Below are positions 24,023 to 34,916 of a stretch of DNA of 64,000 nt, piece after piece. Position numbers and translations under genes: made by a program. The notes under the pieces were generated by a model, which saw nothing but the letters and a program-made list of their open reading frames with translations, made no database searches and had not been told where the DNA came from. The DNA is taken from positions 601,359,644 to 601,423,643 of the forward strand of contig NC_081415.1 in the NCBI RefSeq assembly GCF_030272615.1, written 5' to 3'. This DNA comes from Cryptomeria japonica (Eukaryota > Streptophyta > Pinopsida > Cupressales > Cupressaceae). Numbering within the stretch: the first letter of the stretch is position 1; each line of letters starts with the position of its first letter.

Positions 24023-25336
24023 ATTACTAGTTTCCAAAAATGGAAAACACTCATCCATAATACAGGCTTGCAAACTAGAGAGGAACATTTCCTCATAAAA
24101 TGATTGCAACTTAGCATGCTGATCACACTTTATATCAGCCTTTTGTAAACATAGAAATACATCATCATCTGTCAATGGTTCATTTACCAATTGCAAATCT
24201 AGAAAGATTACCTCAGGTTTGTCTTTCCTTTTGAAGGCAAGATCCACACAATGCACATCAGATTCTGAGTTCATATCAGCATATGAATCCACATTATCAC
24301 ATCTATCAATCTTATATGCATTTTCATCTTGTCTACTATTCAAATCAACTGTAGGGAAAGAAATATCATATGTATCATATCTCACACCGCTAAGAACATC
24401 ATCAGTATCAAAACATATATTGATTGGGTATGAGAGATTGGGGACATTTCTGGATCTATACCTCTTAAGATCAACAACTAAGAGTTCTGAGATTTGTTCA
24501 CTACTTAGTGAACCTTCTCCTTCATTTTTATTTTTCTTGGCTTCATCTTTTGTGCTATGAACATTGTCCCAATCTAATGCATGCATTAAATTTGTAGTGC
24601 TCATGTCTTCATGGACATTTATTTTATCATTACAATAACTTGCATTTGCATCATGACCTTTACCATGCTGATCATAAAGTGTTTCTATATGTTGCAGCAT
24701 GGTTTCATAACCTTGGTTGCAAACATTTTGTAGATTGAACTTAACAACAAGGCGATCTATATTATTCAAATCTGAAACCTCAATAGGCTCAGGACTATTG
24801 GAACAATAACTTGTAATTTCACAATTTTCTTCTTGCTCTGAATACACATCTGCACTGTCATGTTGGGAACAAGTGTCACCTTCAACATCATAGGAGGTAC
24901 ATCCACTCATGGATTCATATCCATCACTATACTCAATACTATGTACATTTTCAGATTTGATCATTTCAATCTCATCGATGCATTCTTTAATATGGGAAAC
25001 ACTTTATTCCCTCAAGTTTGGAGACTAGCTAACTGAGTCAGGCTCATCAAGCTCTAAATATAATTCAATCCAAACTAACTCATGGGGTCTAACATCAACT
25101 AGAAGCTCATTCAATGTAGTAAAAAATCTTTCATAAAAAACATAGGATGATTCTACCTTCCTCTTTCCTACTTTCCTTCTTAAAAACAAGATGCACCTAT
25201 CTTGGAACTTTTGAAGACAAACTTCAATCTCCCTATCAATGTCTTTCAAATTTGACAAAGAAGTTTCAGATCTCAGAACCACATCTAGATCCATCAATTT
25301 TGAAACATCCATTGAACCATTACCATGACAATGCAT
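24023..25336 (-). pseudogene. unknown reading frame of L1, N-terminal part
   Basis: ATG at 25336 (MHCHGNGSMDVSKLMDLDVV) on the minus strand. One frame runs to the S2 insertion at 24022 with only two closely spaced stops near 25020. Residues 1-100 are helical and basic/hydrophobic. The rest is acidic and rich in Asp, Ser, Tyr and Cys. No zinc knuckle, protease or RT motif is visible, and I do not recognise the family. It continues at 17432. 25337-25864 is leader without a frame. Confidence 0.5.
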
Positions 25337-25864
25337 CTTACTATTCTACTCTCTTTTCAAAATATATGTAGTCATTAACTTCATAACCAAACATACTTAT
25401 CACCATATTTCTAAATGAAACTTTTCAAAACAAGAAGTATGTAACCTTAGAACCAGTACTCCTTTTCCTAGTGACTTGCTTCACCTTCTATGGAACAAAA
25501 GTTATCTCATGAATGAGAAATACCTGGGTATAGTTGCTGCTACTGTTCACTTCACTTCTGACTGAAAGTTTGAAGAAAACCTCCAAACCTCAGGTTCATT
25601 CATATAGAGTCACCACCTCCCTCAAGAGGAATAAAATTTCAACCACTGATCTTCATTTTGAAATAGCTTCAGATTTCTGGGTCTCACACAACAGAGTCAC
25701 ATAATATTCTTTTCTTTTTTTGTTTATTTCTCAGCAACAAAACCTTTCAGGACATATACCTTCAAATCTGAAAACAACTTTCAGACTTGTGAACATCTAA
25801 GACTCTTCCCTAAATGAATTTGGCCAAACTCATGGATTTGACTTGACAAAAAATTTACATTATT

Positions 25865-26083
25865 CTCCCCAGCAGAGTCACCATTTTGCTGTGGTGACTC
25901 GAATGGGCCAACTCACTTTCAATCTGATTCAAGATCATTAAACCAAAGATCTTTAGATCACTCCCCGGAAGAGTCACCATTTTGTTGTGGTGACTTAGAT
26001 GGGATAATATCAACTATATATTAAACAAATCTTTCTTAACCCGAGATTCCCAATAGTTTATTCAGTCCCTAGCAGAGTCGCCA
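25865..26083 (-). other. triplicated primer-site-like motif of L1
   Basis: On the minus strand the motif AAAATGG(C/T)GACTCT occurs three times, followed by G/C-rich GGGGA-type sequence: near 26063-26087, 25961-25985 and 25865-25888, about 100 bp apart. The copy beside the LTR (TGGCGACTCTGCTAGGGACT) starts 3 bp after the LTR end, where a primer site belongs. TGGCGACTCTGCTGGGGA-like sites occur in plant Ty3/gypsy elements. The tRNA was not identified. Confidence 0.6.
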
Positions 26084-26086
26084 TTT

Positions 26087-28943
26087 TGTTGGTCTCAAAA
26101 AAGACACCCAAGTTCACTTGCAAATTATCTATGGGAAAGCCAATCTCATTCAATGAAATGCTTCAGGGCTTGGAAAACATAACATAGGATCCTAATGATC
26201 CTCCTACACTTCAGGTTCTGCAAGACCTAGAGGGGGACACCCTTTGATGCATAATTTATAACCAGTGACAAACATATGGTATCAACAAAAGCAAATAGAT
26301 CTCACAAGGCTCAACAACAAGGAGGTTACTATAGATGGGATAGATCTACATTGACATCTCAACAAGATTGGAGCATGAGATGGATGAAACATCTAAAACT
26401 ACAAACATAAAAGCAAATGGATACTTAATATTTTAAAATCTTTGAGAATACCTAGAATCAGCAAGACCAATGCCTTATCTAAGGGCATGGAGTCATACAT
26501 TAAACTGTAAATGAAAACTTCTATTACAAATCCAATTTATTGAAAAAAAATATCCCTGTATCAATTCCTGACATTAATACATTCTAATCTCAAACAGAGG
26601 ATCATATATATCCATACATTATCTTGAATTCAAAATGATTGCTCATAGAATTTAAACCCTTCCTTGAAGAGTACCTAAGAAAACCCATTACACTCCCACT
26701 TTGAAAGGACATACCCAAACTCCCTTGAAGACTGGATTCATTGAAAATAAGAGAAGGCCTAGAGACAATCTAATAAACTATATATATGCCTTACATATAT
26801 GTGACCCGCAACAGAAAACATTTACAACAAGAAGATAATTTATTGCTTGAAAAGGAACATTCACTATACAAATTAGGGAAAAAACTCAGAAAATGGAAAC
26901 TGAGATTCAGGAGCCTTGCTCACAAAAAATATGGAACCCTTACAAAATGAGAAGACTCTTGAATAAGAAGGCAAGGAGGAAAAAATCAGATTTAATTCTC
27001 TGACAATGGCAACTTCCCTATCTTTTAGCATTAACTAATTCACACAACTTGGCCTATAGAAAATCTAATCTCTCTGACTGAAAATCCAATCTGAGATCCC
27101 GAGGTAACTGGCTGAAATATATTTTCCATGGGCTACACTTGACTATAGAATTAAATTTCTTGTATCTAGAGCTTTCAAATGATATATAACACTTATATAT
27201 CGGACAAAAACAAATCCCCAGCCAACAATCCCTCTCCAAGTTGGTCGTTTAAGTTTCTACTTGCTCATCACAGTCAGAAATCATATTTAAATCTTTGGAT
27301 TTTGCTGTGCAGGCATCTGTCAGGCATTCTCTGCCACATGGCACCATCTGATTCATTACCAAGGTCTTTATCCTACCACCTTAGCACTGCCTTGGTCCAC
27401 CGCCATAATGAAACCCTTTATTTCATCCTTGGCTGTCTCGTTCTTCATTTGCTCTGGACTTCTCTTCCTCTCTACTGAGACCCACCGCTTGGTGACCAAG
27501 TCATGACCTATAACCACCGAGCAACTTCATATTGCGACTTGGAGACAACCATTGATCTTCCTCGGATCACCATCGATTTTTCCTAACTTGCCCGACCTTT
27601 ACTTCACCTGAGCGGCTCCCTCTATCACTCTTTCTTCTGACGGTCTTGACACGTGGCACCATCTAGTTCATTTCAGGGCCCATGTCTTGCTGCCTCTGCG
27701 TGACCTAGAATCATGAATGAAATGAAACTATGACCATCCCATCAACCTTGATCTTCTCTCTTAGTAGGCCCCAACACTCGGTCGCGAAGTCGCGGTGAAT
27801 AAACATCGCACGTCTTTCGATCGCGGTATAGCGGCCACCATCCAATCAATTCGGCTGACCATTGGATCTATGTCAAACTGCTCGATTCTTAGTCTTTTTC
27901 TGAGTGGCTCTCTCTTATGCCATGGTGTCACCACGTGGAACCCTTTGATTGGTTTTGGAGTTCACAACTGGGTGCCATCTTTCGCGAGGGTATTCATTCC
28001 GGACTCTCCACTTTGATACCTTAGCATGACCTCCATTAACCGCCGGAATGAACTGCCTACCTTAACTGCTTGCATTACCTACTAGCCATGGCTCACCACT
28101 GGAATGGAGCTCTTCTTTGTCATGGGGTAGTGAGGGAAATGCCAACTAGCAATTTCTCATCACGACCCAATGACCACCATTGGATCATCTATAGATCTGC
28201 TTGCTCGTGAGGTCTCTAATCTTTTGGGTATTAGCATTTTAAGCTAGTGAGCTGGAGACTGGGTTTAAGTCTCGAGGTCTTGAATTAGTCTTTTTCACTC
28301 ACCCCTTCTGTCAGGCCCACCACGTGTCAACCTTTGGATTCAATTGGGTGCCGCCTTAATCACCATGCCAATTTAGGCTAGACCCTCCACTAGACTTGGG
28401 CCCGCCTTGTAACCTAGTTGCAATGGATACTCTAACAAGCAGCTTCCAATCGCGATTTAGAGATAGTCATTGATCTCCCTCAGATCACTGCTCGATCTTC
28501 CTGATTTGGTCAATTTTTAATCTCTTCTCACCAGCCTGTCCCAAAATTTTGGATTTCTTGAGATGTGCACGCATGCGAGGTCCACTGGGCCATGAGCCAC
28601 CTCTTTCCAAAATCCTGTAGGCTTTGACACTTAATATGCATGGGGCTTTGCATTTAAATACAAAATATTTCCTTCCCACAACTAATGTGGGATAAATGTT
28701 TATGCTTGGCGACATTTACTTGGAGGTTTCTCTGGCGATTTAAAACCCTCTTCACTGCACGCAGGGGAGAATGCCAGCAAGGGCCGCAAAGATTTGTTTT
28801 TACACCTGACAATAACATTTTCTTAGATGTTTTTCTTTAAAATGCCTTTACCTTTCTCAGGGAGGTGAGGAGAATGTCGGCTTCATTTTACCCTTCTTTG
28901 AAATGGGCCTCAAGAATTAACTTAAATTTTATGAGTTCCAACA
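26087..28943 (-). repeat. 5' LTR of L1 (right copy)
   Basis: 2,857 bp. Plus-strand start TGTTGGTCTCAAAAAAGACA, end GAGTTCCAACA, with termini intact. Read on the minus strand it is TGTTGGAACTC to GAGACCAACA, identical in layout to the solo LTR at 34917. Confidence 0.9.
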
Positions 28944-29358
28944 CCCACCTTTATCGGTCAGTATTTCATATGCAATAATTTTGGACAAAAGTCAAATGTG
29001 TGTAGAGTAGTAATAAATTAATTTCAGAACAAAATATGCTATGCTTGCGGAATCTTTGGACATATTTCTAAACAGTGCAAGAAAAAACAAAATCATATGA
29101 ACTTCATACCTAAGAAGAATAATCTTGTTTGCCAAGCATGAAAGAAAACTGGTCACATTACAAAGTAGTATAGAAGCAAGAATAGTGCTCCGATAGTCAA
29201 GAACAAATTAGATGAGAAAGGAAAAGTGAAGGTAGAAGAGATCAAGGAGAAGAATGAGAAGATGTGGGTGAGAAAGGATGAATCCAGAGCTGACAATGGG
29301 TCTACACCTGAATCCAGTCCAGGGTCTTCATCTGACAACTTGGGCTTTATGCCTTAGG
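28944..29358 (+). pseudogene. gag: Gag-like protein of S1, zinc-knuckle part
   Basis: It continues the frame broken at 14109. It holds a damaged knuckle (FICNNFGQKSNVC, His replaced by Gln), an intact one (CYACGIFGHISKQC) and a third damaged one (CQAxKKTGHITK, then stop). A charged tail with Lys/Glu repeats and TPESSPGSSS-like residues follows. With the knuckle at 14020 this makes four tandem knuckles, the same number and order as S2. 29359-29736 has no frame and is the spacer before ORF2. Confidence 0.8.
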
Positions 29359-29736
29359 GGGATCTTTTCATGCAAATTCTAAGAACCCCCTCTTTGGTGG
29401 TCTCCAATTGATTGTGGAAGGTTTTAGAGGGATTGAATCACATGTCTAGATGATATTCAGAAGTTTCTAAAGGATCTTGTGCTTCGGTATGAAATTTCAT
29501 GAAGATCATGATAACTGGTTGTTGCATTTATTACAATGTTTTCGAAGAATAAAAGTGCATTTCAAGACTTCATTCATCACAATGTGATCAAACGAGAAAG
29601 AGAAGAGGCAAGAGAAAGAAACTTGGCAACCTCAACAATGATTTCAACAACTTCTGAGTGAATTCTAGTGCCCAGTTGTGAAGCAAGGTACTTATCTGTT
29701 CAAATTTTTTGTTTTTTGCAAACCCAAGGATTTGAG

Positions 29737-32700
29737 ATGGCTTCAGTTTCTAGTATTGCGACTTCTCTGGTGGTTAAAATCAAGGATAGGGCTCATCCAA
29801 TATTAAAGAAGCATCCATTCAAATCAGTCAAGGATGATTTGGTAGGTGCATTCTCATCCATACCCTATGACATACTGGACAATGAAGATATCAGGGCCTA
29901 CATTCACTGTGACCTCGAGGAGCTTGAGAATGCTAATATGTTGGACCTTTACAACAAGTATTTGGTTGACAGTTTGGGAAATCTCAAACTTGAATACAAG
30001 GAGCTGCATGATAATGGTTTCTCACAGTTCATACATTTCCTGTTGTTTGATGAGGTAGAGTGGATCTGCTACATCTCGAACCACGTGCATGATGAATTCA
30101 TATGGCTTGATAGACCTCACAAAATTACCAAGCAAGTGATTCGTACTGTAACTAGTTTAGTTGAAACTGGTGATGTGCCCAGCCTGAGAAAAGTTTTAAA
30201 TGACACTGTCATAGAAACCACTAGATCAAAGTTTGACAACAGAGCCATGACTGTAAATGATATTTTGGAGAATGATGTAAAATTTGCTTCAATGGTAGTC
30301 AGATACAAGGTCTACCAATCCATTTGGTACAACTCTATCTCTGGTACTGCCATATACTCCACATATCAGAAGCTTAAAGAAGACAATAGGTATGATCTAT
30401 GCACGACACTTCTAAATGAATTATTGAGCAATCTAAAGAAGATAAAGAAGAACAAAAAGAACACTTTTAATTATGGTACACTCCTTATTTGCCTGGCACT
30501 ATACTTCTTGCAAGAGATACTCGGTATCAATGGCAAGGTCCAATGGGCCTATGATAGATCGGTGGCCATGCAGATCAAGGAAGGTCTGTGGGGAGTTGGT
30601 GATGCTACCATAAGAATATATTCCCTCTGGGGATACTTCAAAACCTTCCAATCTGCAATGAAGAACAAGGAGAGTATTCCAAAGGAGGTGGTTGAGAAGT
30701 ATGAGCAAACCATTTGCTTCATGGTGGATAAGGATCAATGTTTGATGGAAGCAGTGGAGCCTCAGATAGTCTGGATCATGCCCATGGGGTATGAAGTTTA
30801 CTCTTCTACACTTGAGGTATATGCCCAGCATCTTCTGAGTCAACCGGTTGATCCCAGTGAAGGGAGATTTGAGTCATTCAAAGAAAAAGACCTTAGTTTG
30901 CATATGCAGTTCATTGCTCTTGCCGAGAAGAGAAAGGTCACAAAGATGGCAGAAGAAGTAGCTTCTTAGATGGGCTTCACCAAGGAGGAGGTGAAGAAAG
31001 AAAAAGAAAAATATACTCAAAAGGAGGCAACTAAGTCTTCTCTTTCTCTGGTGGCACAACTTGCTAAGCCTACTCCATCTGGAAAATGTGTGCTAAAACG
31101 AAAAGAAAAACCCAAAAGAACTTATGTCACAGTTTCTCTGGTTGCCTCATAAACTGAATTTGAGGAAGAGGCAGGAAGAGAAAAGAAAAGAGATGAATTT
31201 GTCAGACATGTGAGAAAGCCTCAATCCAGTGGATCTTAATTGAGAAAAAAGACTAAGTCAGATCTTGCTCCCTCCAGAAGACCCCAAAGAAGCAAATAGG
31301 TGAAACGTCAACTGGACAAAGATCTTCAATCTGGAAATATACAGGGTAAGTACACAATAATTCCTCCACTATTAGAAGATCAATTGAGAGATGAGATATT
31401 AGTGGATGGTAATTTAAAGAATCTTCAAGCCAATTTGGACAATTTTGATGATGATCAAAGAAAAGTTGAGGAGGCAGTAGTATTATACTTGCATAATTTT
31501 AGTAAGACATTAGTTGAATTAGAGAAGTCCATTCCAAAGGACCTGTATAGTATAATAGATGCTAGAAGGATGAATGCAAGTAAAATGGATAGAGAAATAA
31601 AGGAGAGAGAACTTGTAAATAGATGTACATGTACTTCTCATGATTAAGTTAATAGATTAATTGAAGAAGCCAATAAAAAGGAATTCAAAAGTAAGAACAT
31701 AATAAACAGGTTGATGATTGGTAATGTTGAGGAGGTCAGAAAAGAGACATAGGAAGTATGGAAGAAGATCATCCAAAATGATCCTCTATATAAAGATGCC
31801 TTTAAATCATCTCATCCGAAAGACAAGCAAGGTGATTCCAGAAGTCAGAAGGTTGAGACTCAGTTTGAAGATCATCCAGAAGACCAAGGTAACACCACAA
31901 ATGATGATGAGACCAATGACAATCCTCTGGTAACTGATAGCACTATAGTCCCTGTAATTCAATAGACTATTATTGGACACAAGGGTGAGAAGAAGGATGT
32001 TGAGTGTGGAGAAGTTGAAACAACTAAGGTGGACAAAGGAAAAGGCATAGCTGATCCAACAATTTCCACTCCTCCGGTTAGAGGGATCTCGACTCAGATC
32101 AATATTGATGGCTCAGTTGATCTTGAAAAAATGTCTCCTGCAGAGAAGCTTAAGCTTGCTACTGTAGTCCAAGCTCCAACCAAGACTCGGTGAAATAAAC
32201 AATTGAAGATAAGAAGTTAATTTTGATGTCCATTGATGTTTTGTAGAAGGTGGCTACCAATGTATAGTTAGATTCAAATAACAGACCCTCCAGGAAACTA
32301 TAACAATTGATTAACAATGTAAATTAAATTTTTTATTCTTTGGAGAAAATGGTTAGTCAAAAAGTTTTGGACAGATTTAAGGAAGTTAGAAAATAGATAT
32401 TCTTGAAGATGATTGAAGATGACAGGGTGACATTCAATAAGAGATTGTAGACCATCTATGACACATTGTTAGAAGCCAGTAAAATATATAGATCTTGTCT
32501 CATTTTTCCTAAATTCACCATTGATATTGACAAACAAATAAATGACTGCTAGGGAAAGCTTGCAAGTATCTCACAATATTTTGACCCTAATGTATCATTA
32601 ACCAAAAGCATTAAGGACATATTATAAACTCGAATGATCAGATCTTTGATCTTCAAGCTAATAAGGAGAAAGTTTTGAGGAAAGTGGGTGAACTCCAGAA

Positions 32701-32914
32701 CCTGATTATTGTCCGGTTAGATACTATGTTGAGCAATAAGGCAGATTGTATGAAGGAAATGGCCCGACCTGTACCATCAGATCTGAGAGAACTAGAAATT
32801 TATGCCACTATATTCAATGCACTCATCACAATTTTGGATAACCTGAAGAGTGGGTGGGAAACTCACTTGGGATTTTTGAAGACCGTTTATGCTGACCTAT
32901 TCAAATATTTGTAA
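29737..32914 (+). pseudogene. ORF2 of S1: large protein of unknown function
   Basis: The start at 29737 (MASVSSIATS) is chosen because S2's ORF2 begins MASSSILEF at the same relative place. An upstream ATG at 29668 exists but is not shared. The first 411 codons are open, then stops appear (30967, 31150 and onward). Conserved with S2: VGAFSSIP, YIHCDLEELE, the (T)F(N/D)(Y/F)G(T/N)LL block, and KYExxICFMVDKDxxxMEAV then P..VW..PMGYE. A basic Lys/Arg/Ser/Pro linker follows, then DQLRDEILVDGNLKNL, and a C-terminal coiled-coil ending ADLFKYL. It resembles no enzyme I know and has no visible catalytic motif. The total is about 1,060 codons. Cellular place and role are unknown. Confidence 0.7.
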
Positions 32915-33159
32915 AGTATATATCATGTATATATCAGTTTTGGGTAGCACCCCATCTTTAGCATTCCTGTCAAAGGGGGAGAGATGAGGTGAAATATATA
33001 CAGACTAATTATGTATAGAGTGTATAGTTCGGTGTAGTGCAGATTCTTGGATTGTTGATCTAAGAGGAAGCCTTAGAATTCTTTTATTCTTTCCTCCGAT
33101 GTACAGGTTTCATAGGTTTCAATACTTAGCCATTTTTCACAGGTGTTGCCATCAATGCC

Positions 33160-33171
33160 AAAGGGGGATAT
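33160..33171 (+). other. polypurine tract of S1
   Basis: AAAGGGGGATAT directly before the 3' LTR. 32915-33159 is non-coding. A second purine tract, AAAGGGGGAGAG, lies near 32974. Confidence 0.85.
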
Positions 33172-34142
33172 TGTTGGCAATTGACACTCATCTAGTGATT
33201 TCAGGTGACTTCCAGTGGTTGATTATTTGTCCAGGGTTGTCATTGATGGAAACTCTTTGTGTCGATTTGATCTGATAGTCGTGATTCATCTTATCCGAAA
33301 GTTGGTGTTAATCAGTAGCTAGTTAACAAATAAAATAGGGTATTTTGGTAATGTGTTGATCCAGAATGATTTCCGATGATTGCGGTGTTTTTGGTGGTTT
33401 TTTTTGTGATTTTGCTCATAGGGAAGACCTTTTGGAAGCATGTGATTATAATCTTTTGGTTCAGTGCTATGTTTTGTTTGAGATTGAAGCCAACTTTGAT
33501 CTACATGTTACATCTCTTGAAGTCGACTTGATGGAGATTTTTTTTGTGTTATGACCAAATATATAAGATCGATTTTTTATATTTTAGAGGTGTGGTGATC
33601 TATTTTGTTGCGATTGAGCTCAGTTTCACAGGCGCATTTTTCTTTCAGACCAACTGGTAGCTAACTGAGATAGAAACAAAGTATTTAGTAGAGAAGAGAC
33701 ATCCAAAGATTTAGAGCTTAACCATAACTCATTTTTCCATAGTCAGATGCTAATTAAGAGTTCATTTCATTATATTTAATCATTGTAAACAAATTGTAAG
33801 TCAATGAGACTTCCTTGACAGTTGTAGCCCTCTGGGAAACTTTATTTGAGCAGTGAGCTCTAAATAGTGAGCCTGAATGCAAGTGCATTCCCCATCTATG
33901 TAATATTTATGTACTCTTGCTCATAGTATATGAATATTGTGGGTTCTAGCCCCACCGTGGTTTTTCCCTTTTCGGGTTTCCATGTAAAAATTCTGATGTT
34001 GTGGATTTGTGTATTCTTTGTTTCATGTTTATGATCTTTTCTATTATGCATTGTTAACTGGTGGATAAAGAATAAGTTTGTGGTTTTAACTTCTGGTAGA
34101 TCACTGATTCACCCCCCTTCTTAGTGATTTCTCATTCTAATA
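33172..34142 (+). repeat. 3' LTR of S1
   Basis: 971 bp, TGTTGGCAATTGACACTCAT to CATTCTAATA (CA decayed to TA). It is followed by the GTTAA duplication. It aligns along its whole length with 12310-13268. Confidence 0.92.
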
Positions 34143-34147
34143 GTTAA

Positions 34148-34818
34148 AACACAACATTTTGGGTTTGGGGAGCCTGCTAAATCTCTACGGGCTGGATATT
34201 ATTGGCCTTGAGATCTTTATGCAAACCCCTATTTTCTTTATCTGGATCAAGATTGAGGGAGCCTTTTTAAAACCCTTAGTTATTTCGGTGCTAGGATTTG
34301 ATCTTCCTTGTCTTGTTTATCCTAGATGCCTTCTTGTTAAGGGTTTATCTGTCCCTCTTTCTCTTGGCTCCATGGCCTTGTACTTTTTTCTCTATTTTCT
34401 GCAGTGTGGGGTTTCTTCGGTTATTCATATTAAGGGGGTCCTATCTTCTATGGAGGGGGAGATGGATGTGGCTGGAGGTAACCTATCTTCTATTGAGGTG
34501 GAGTTGGATGCTTCTTGTTATGCCTGGAAGCTTCATTTCTTCATGGTTGTTGGTGCTGATGGTTTTAGGTGCTACTTCAAAACCTTGTTAGGTTGTGGGA
34601 GCCTTTTAAAACCAACTCTCAAGGTTGAGGGAGCTTGTAAAAAACCTATGTTTTATGCTTTTTCCAAGGACAGGCTGGATGCTGACAGTTTTCAAGGGCC
34701 CAGTTTGGCTAGTTTTTGTTTTTGGTTAGGATCAGGTTATGCTTTCGGTGGCCTGAAGTCTCTTTTACAGGCTAAGGGAGCCTGGGAAAAGCCTTCTCTC
34801 TATTTTTTATATCTTTAG
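34148..34818 (+). pseudogene. reading frame of retroposon X, second part with short repeats
   Basis: It continues the frame from 12309. It contains about five imperfect copies of a unit read as (G/E)G(S/A)xxKP followed by hydrophobic residues: GSLLNLYGL, EGAFLKPLV, GSLLKPTL, EGACKKPMFYAF, KGAWEKPSLYFL. At DNA level the unit is near GGGAGCCTTTTAAAACCC (34166, 34258, 34605, 34631, 34777). No known domain is recognised. It stops at 34818, and 34819-34916 is plain 3' sequence before the solo LTR. Confidence 0.4.
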
Positions 34819-34916
34819 ATGTTTTAGATTTGTTGTTTCTACCAACTTGTTTTGTATTGGTTCATTCTTGTGGACTCGCTTGCGTTGGTTAGGCTTTGGT
34901 TGCTCTTGTTGGAACT

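Larger units (their letters stand above)
14110..28943 (-). mobile_element. L1: long-LTR pol-less element on the minus strand, interrupted by S2
   Basis: LTRs of 2.84 and 2.86 kb flank an internal region of about 9.1 kb, or 2.6 kb without S2. Minus orientation is inferred from the only long frame and from a primer-site-like TGGCGACTCTGCTAGGGAC beside the right LTR. Flanking 5-bp copies are TCTAC and CCCAC, two transitions apart. Their removal rejoins S1's Gag frame. No RT, integrase or protease is seen. The polypurine tract at the left LTR is not recognisable. Confidence 0.85.
12310..34142 (+). mobile_element. S1: pol-less Sirevirus-like LTR element, interrupted by L1
   Basis: Two LTRs of about 960 bp flank a tRNA-Met primer site, a Gag-like coiled-coil/zinc-knuckle frame, a long ORF2 and a polypurine tract. 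A perfect target duplication GTTAA lies at 12305-12309 and 34143-34147. Without L1 the element is about 7 kb. No protease, integrase, RT or RNase H is found in either half, so it must have depended on another element. Element ends and purine tract (AAAGGGGGATAT before TGTTGG) are of Sirevirus type. Confidence 0.9.

Noticed and set aside
24219-24560. Plus-strand frame of 113 codons
   Set aside because: Antisense to the L1 frame and with no features of its own.
25900-26090. Regular spacing of about 100 bp as a CRISPR-like array
   Set aside because: There are only three imperfect copies in a plant LTR context; they fit a primer-site repeat.
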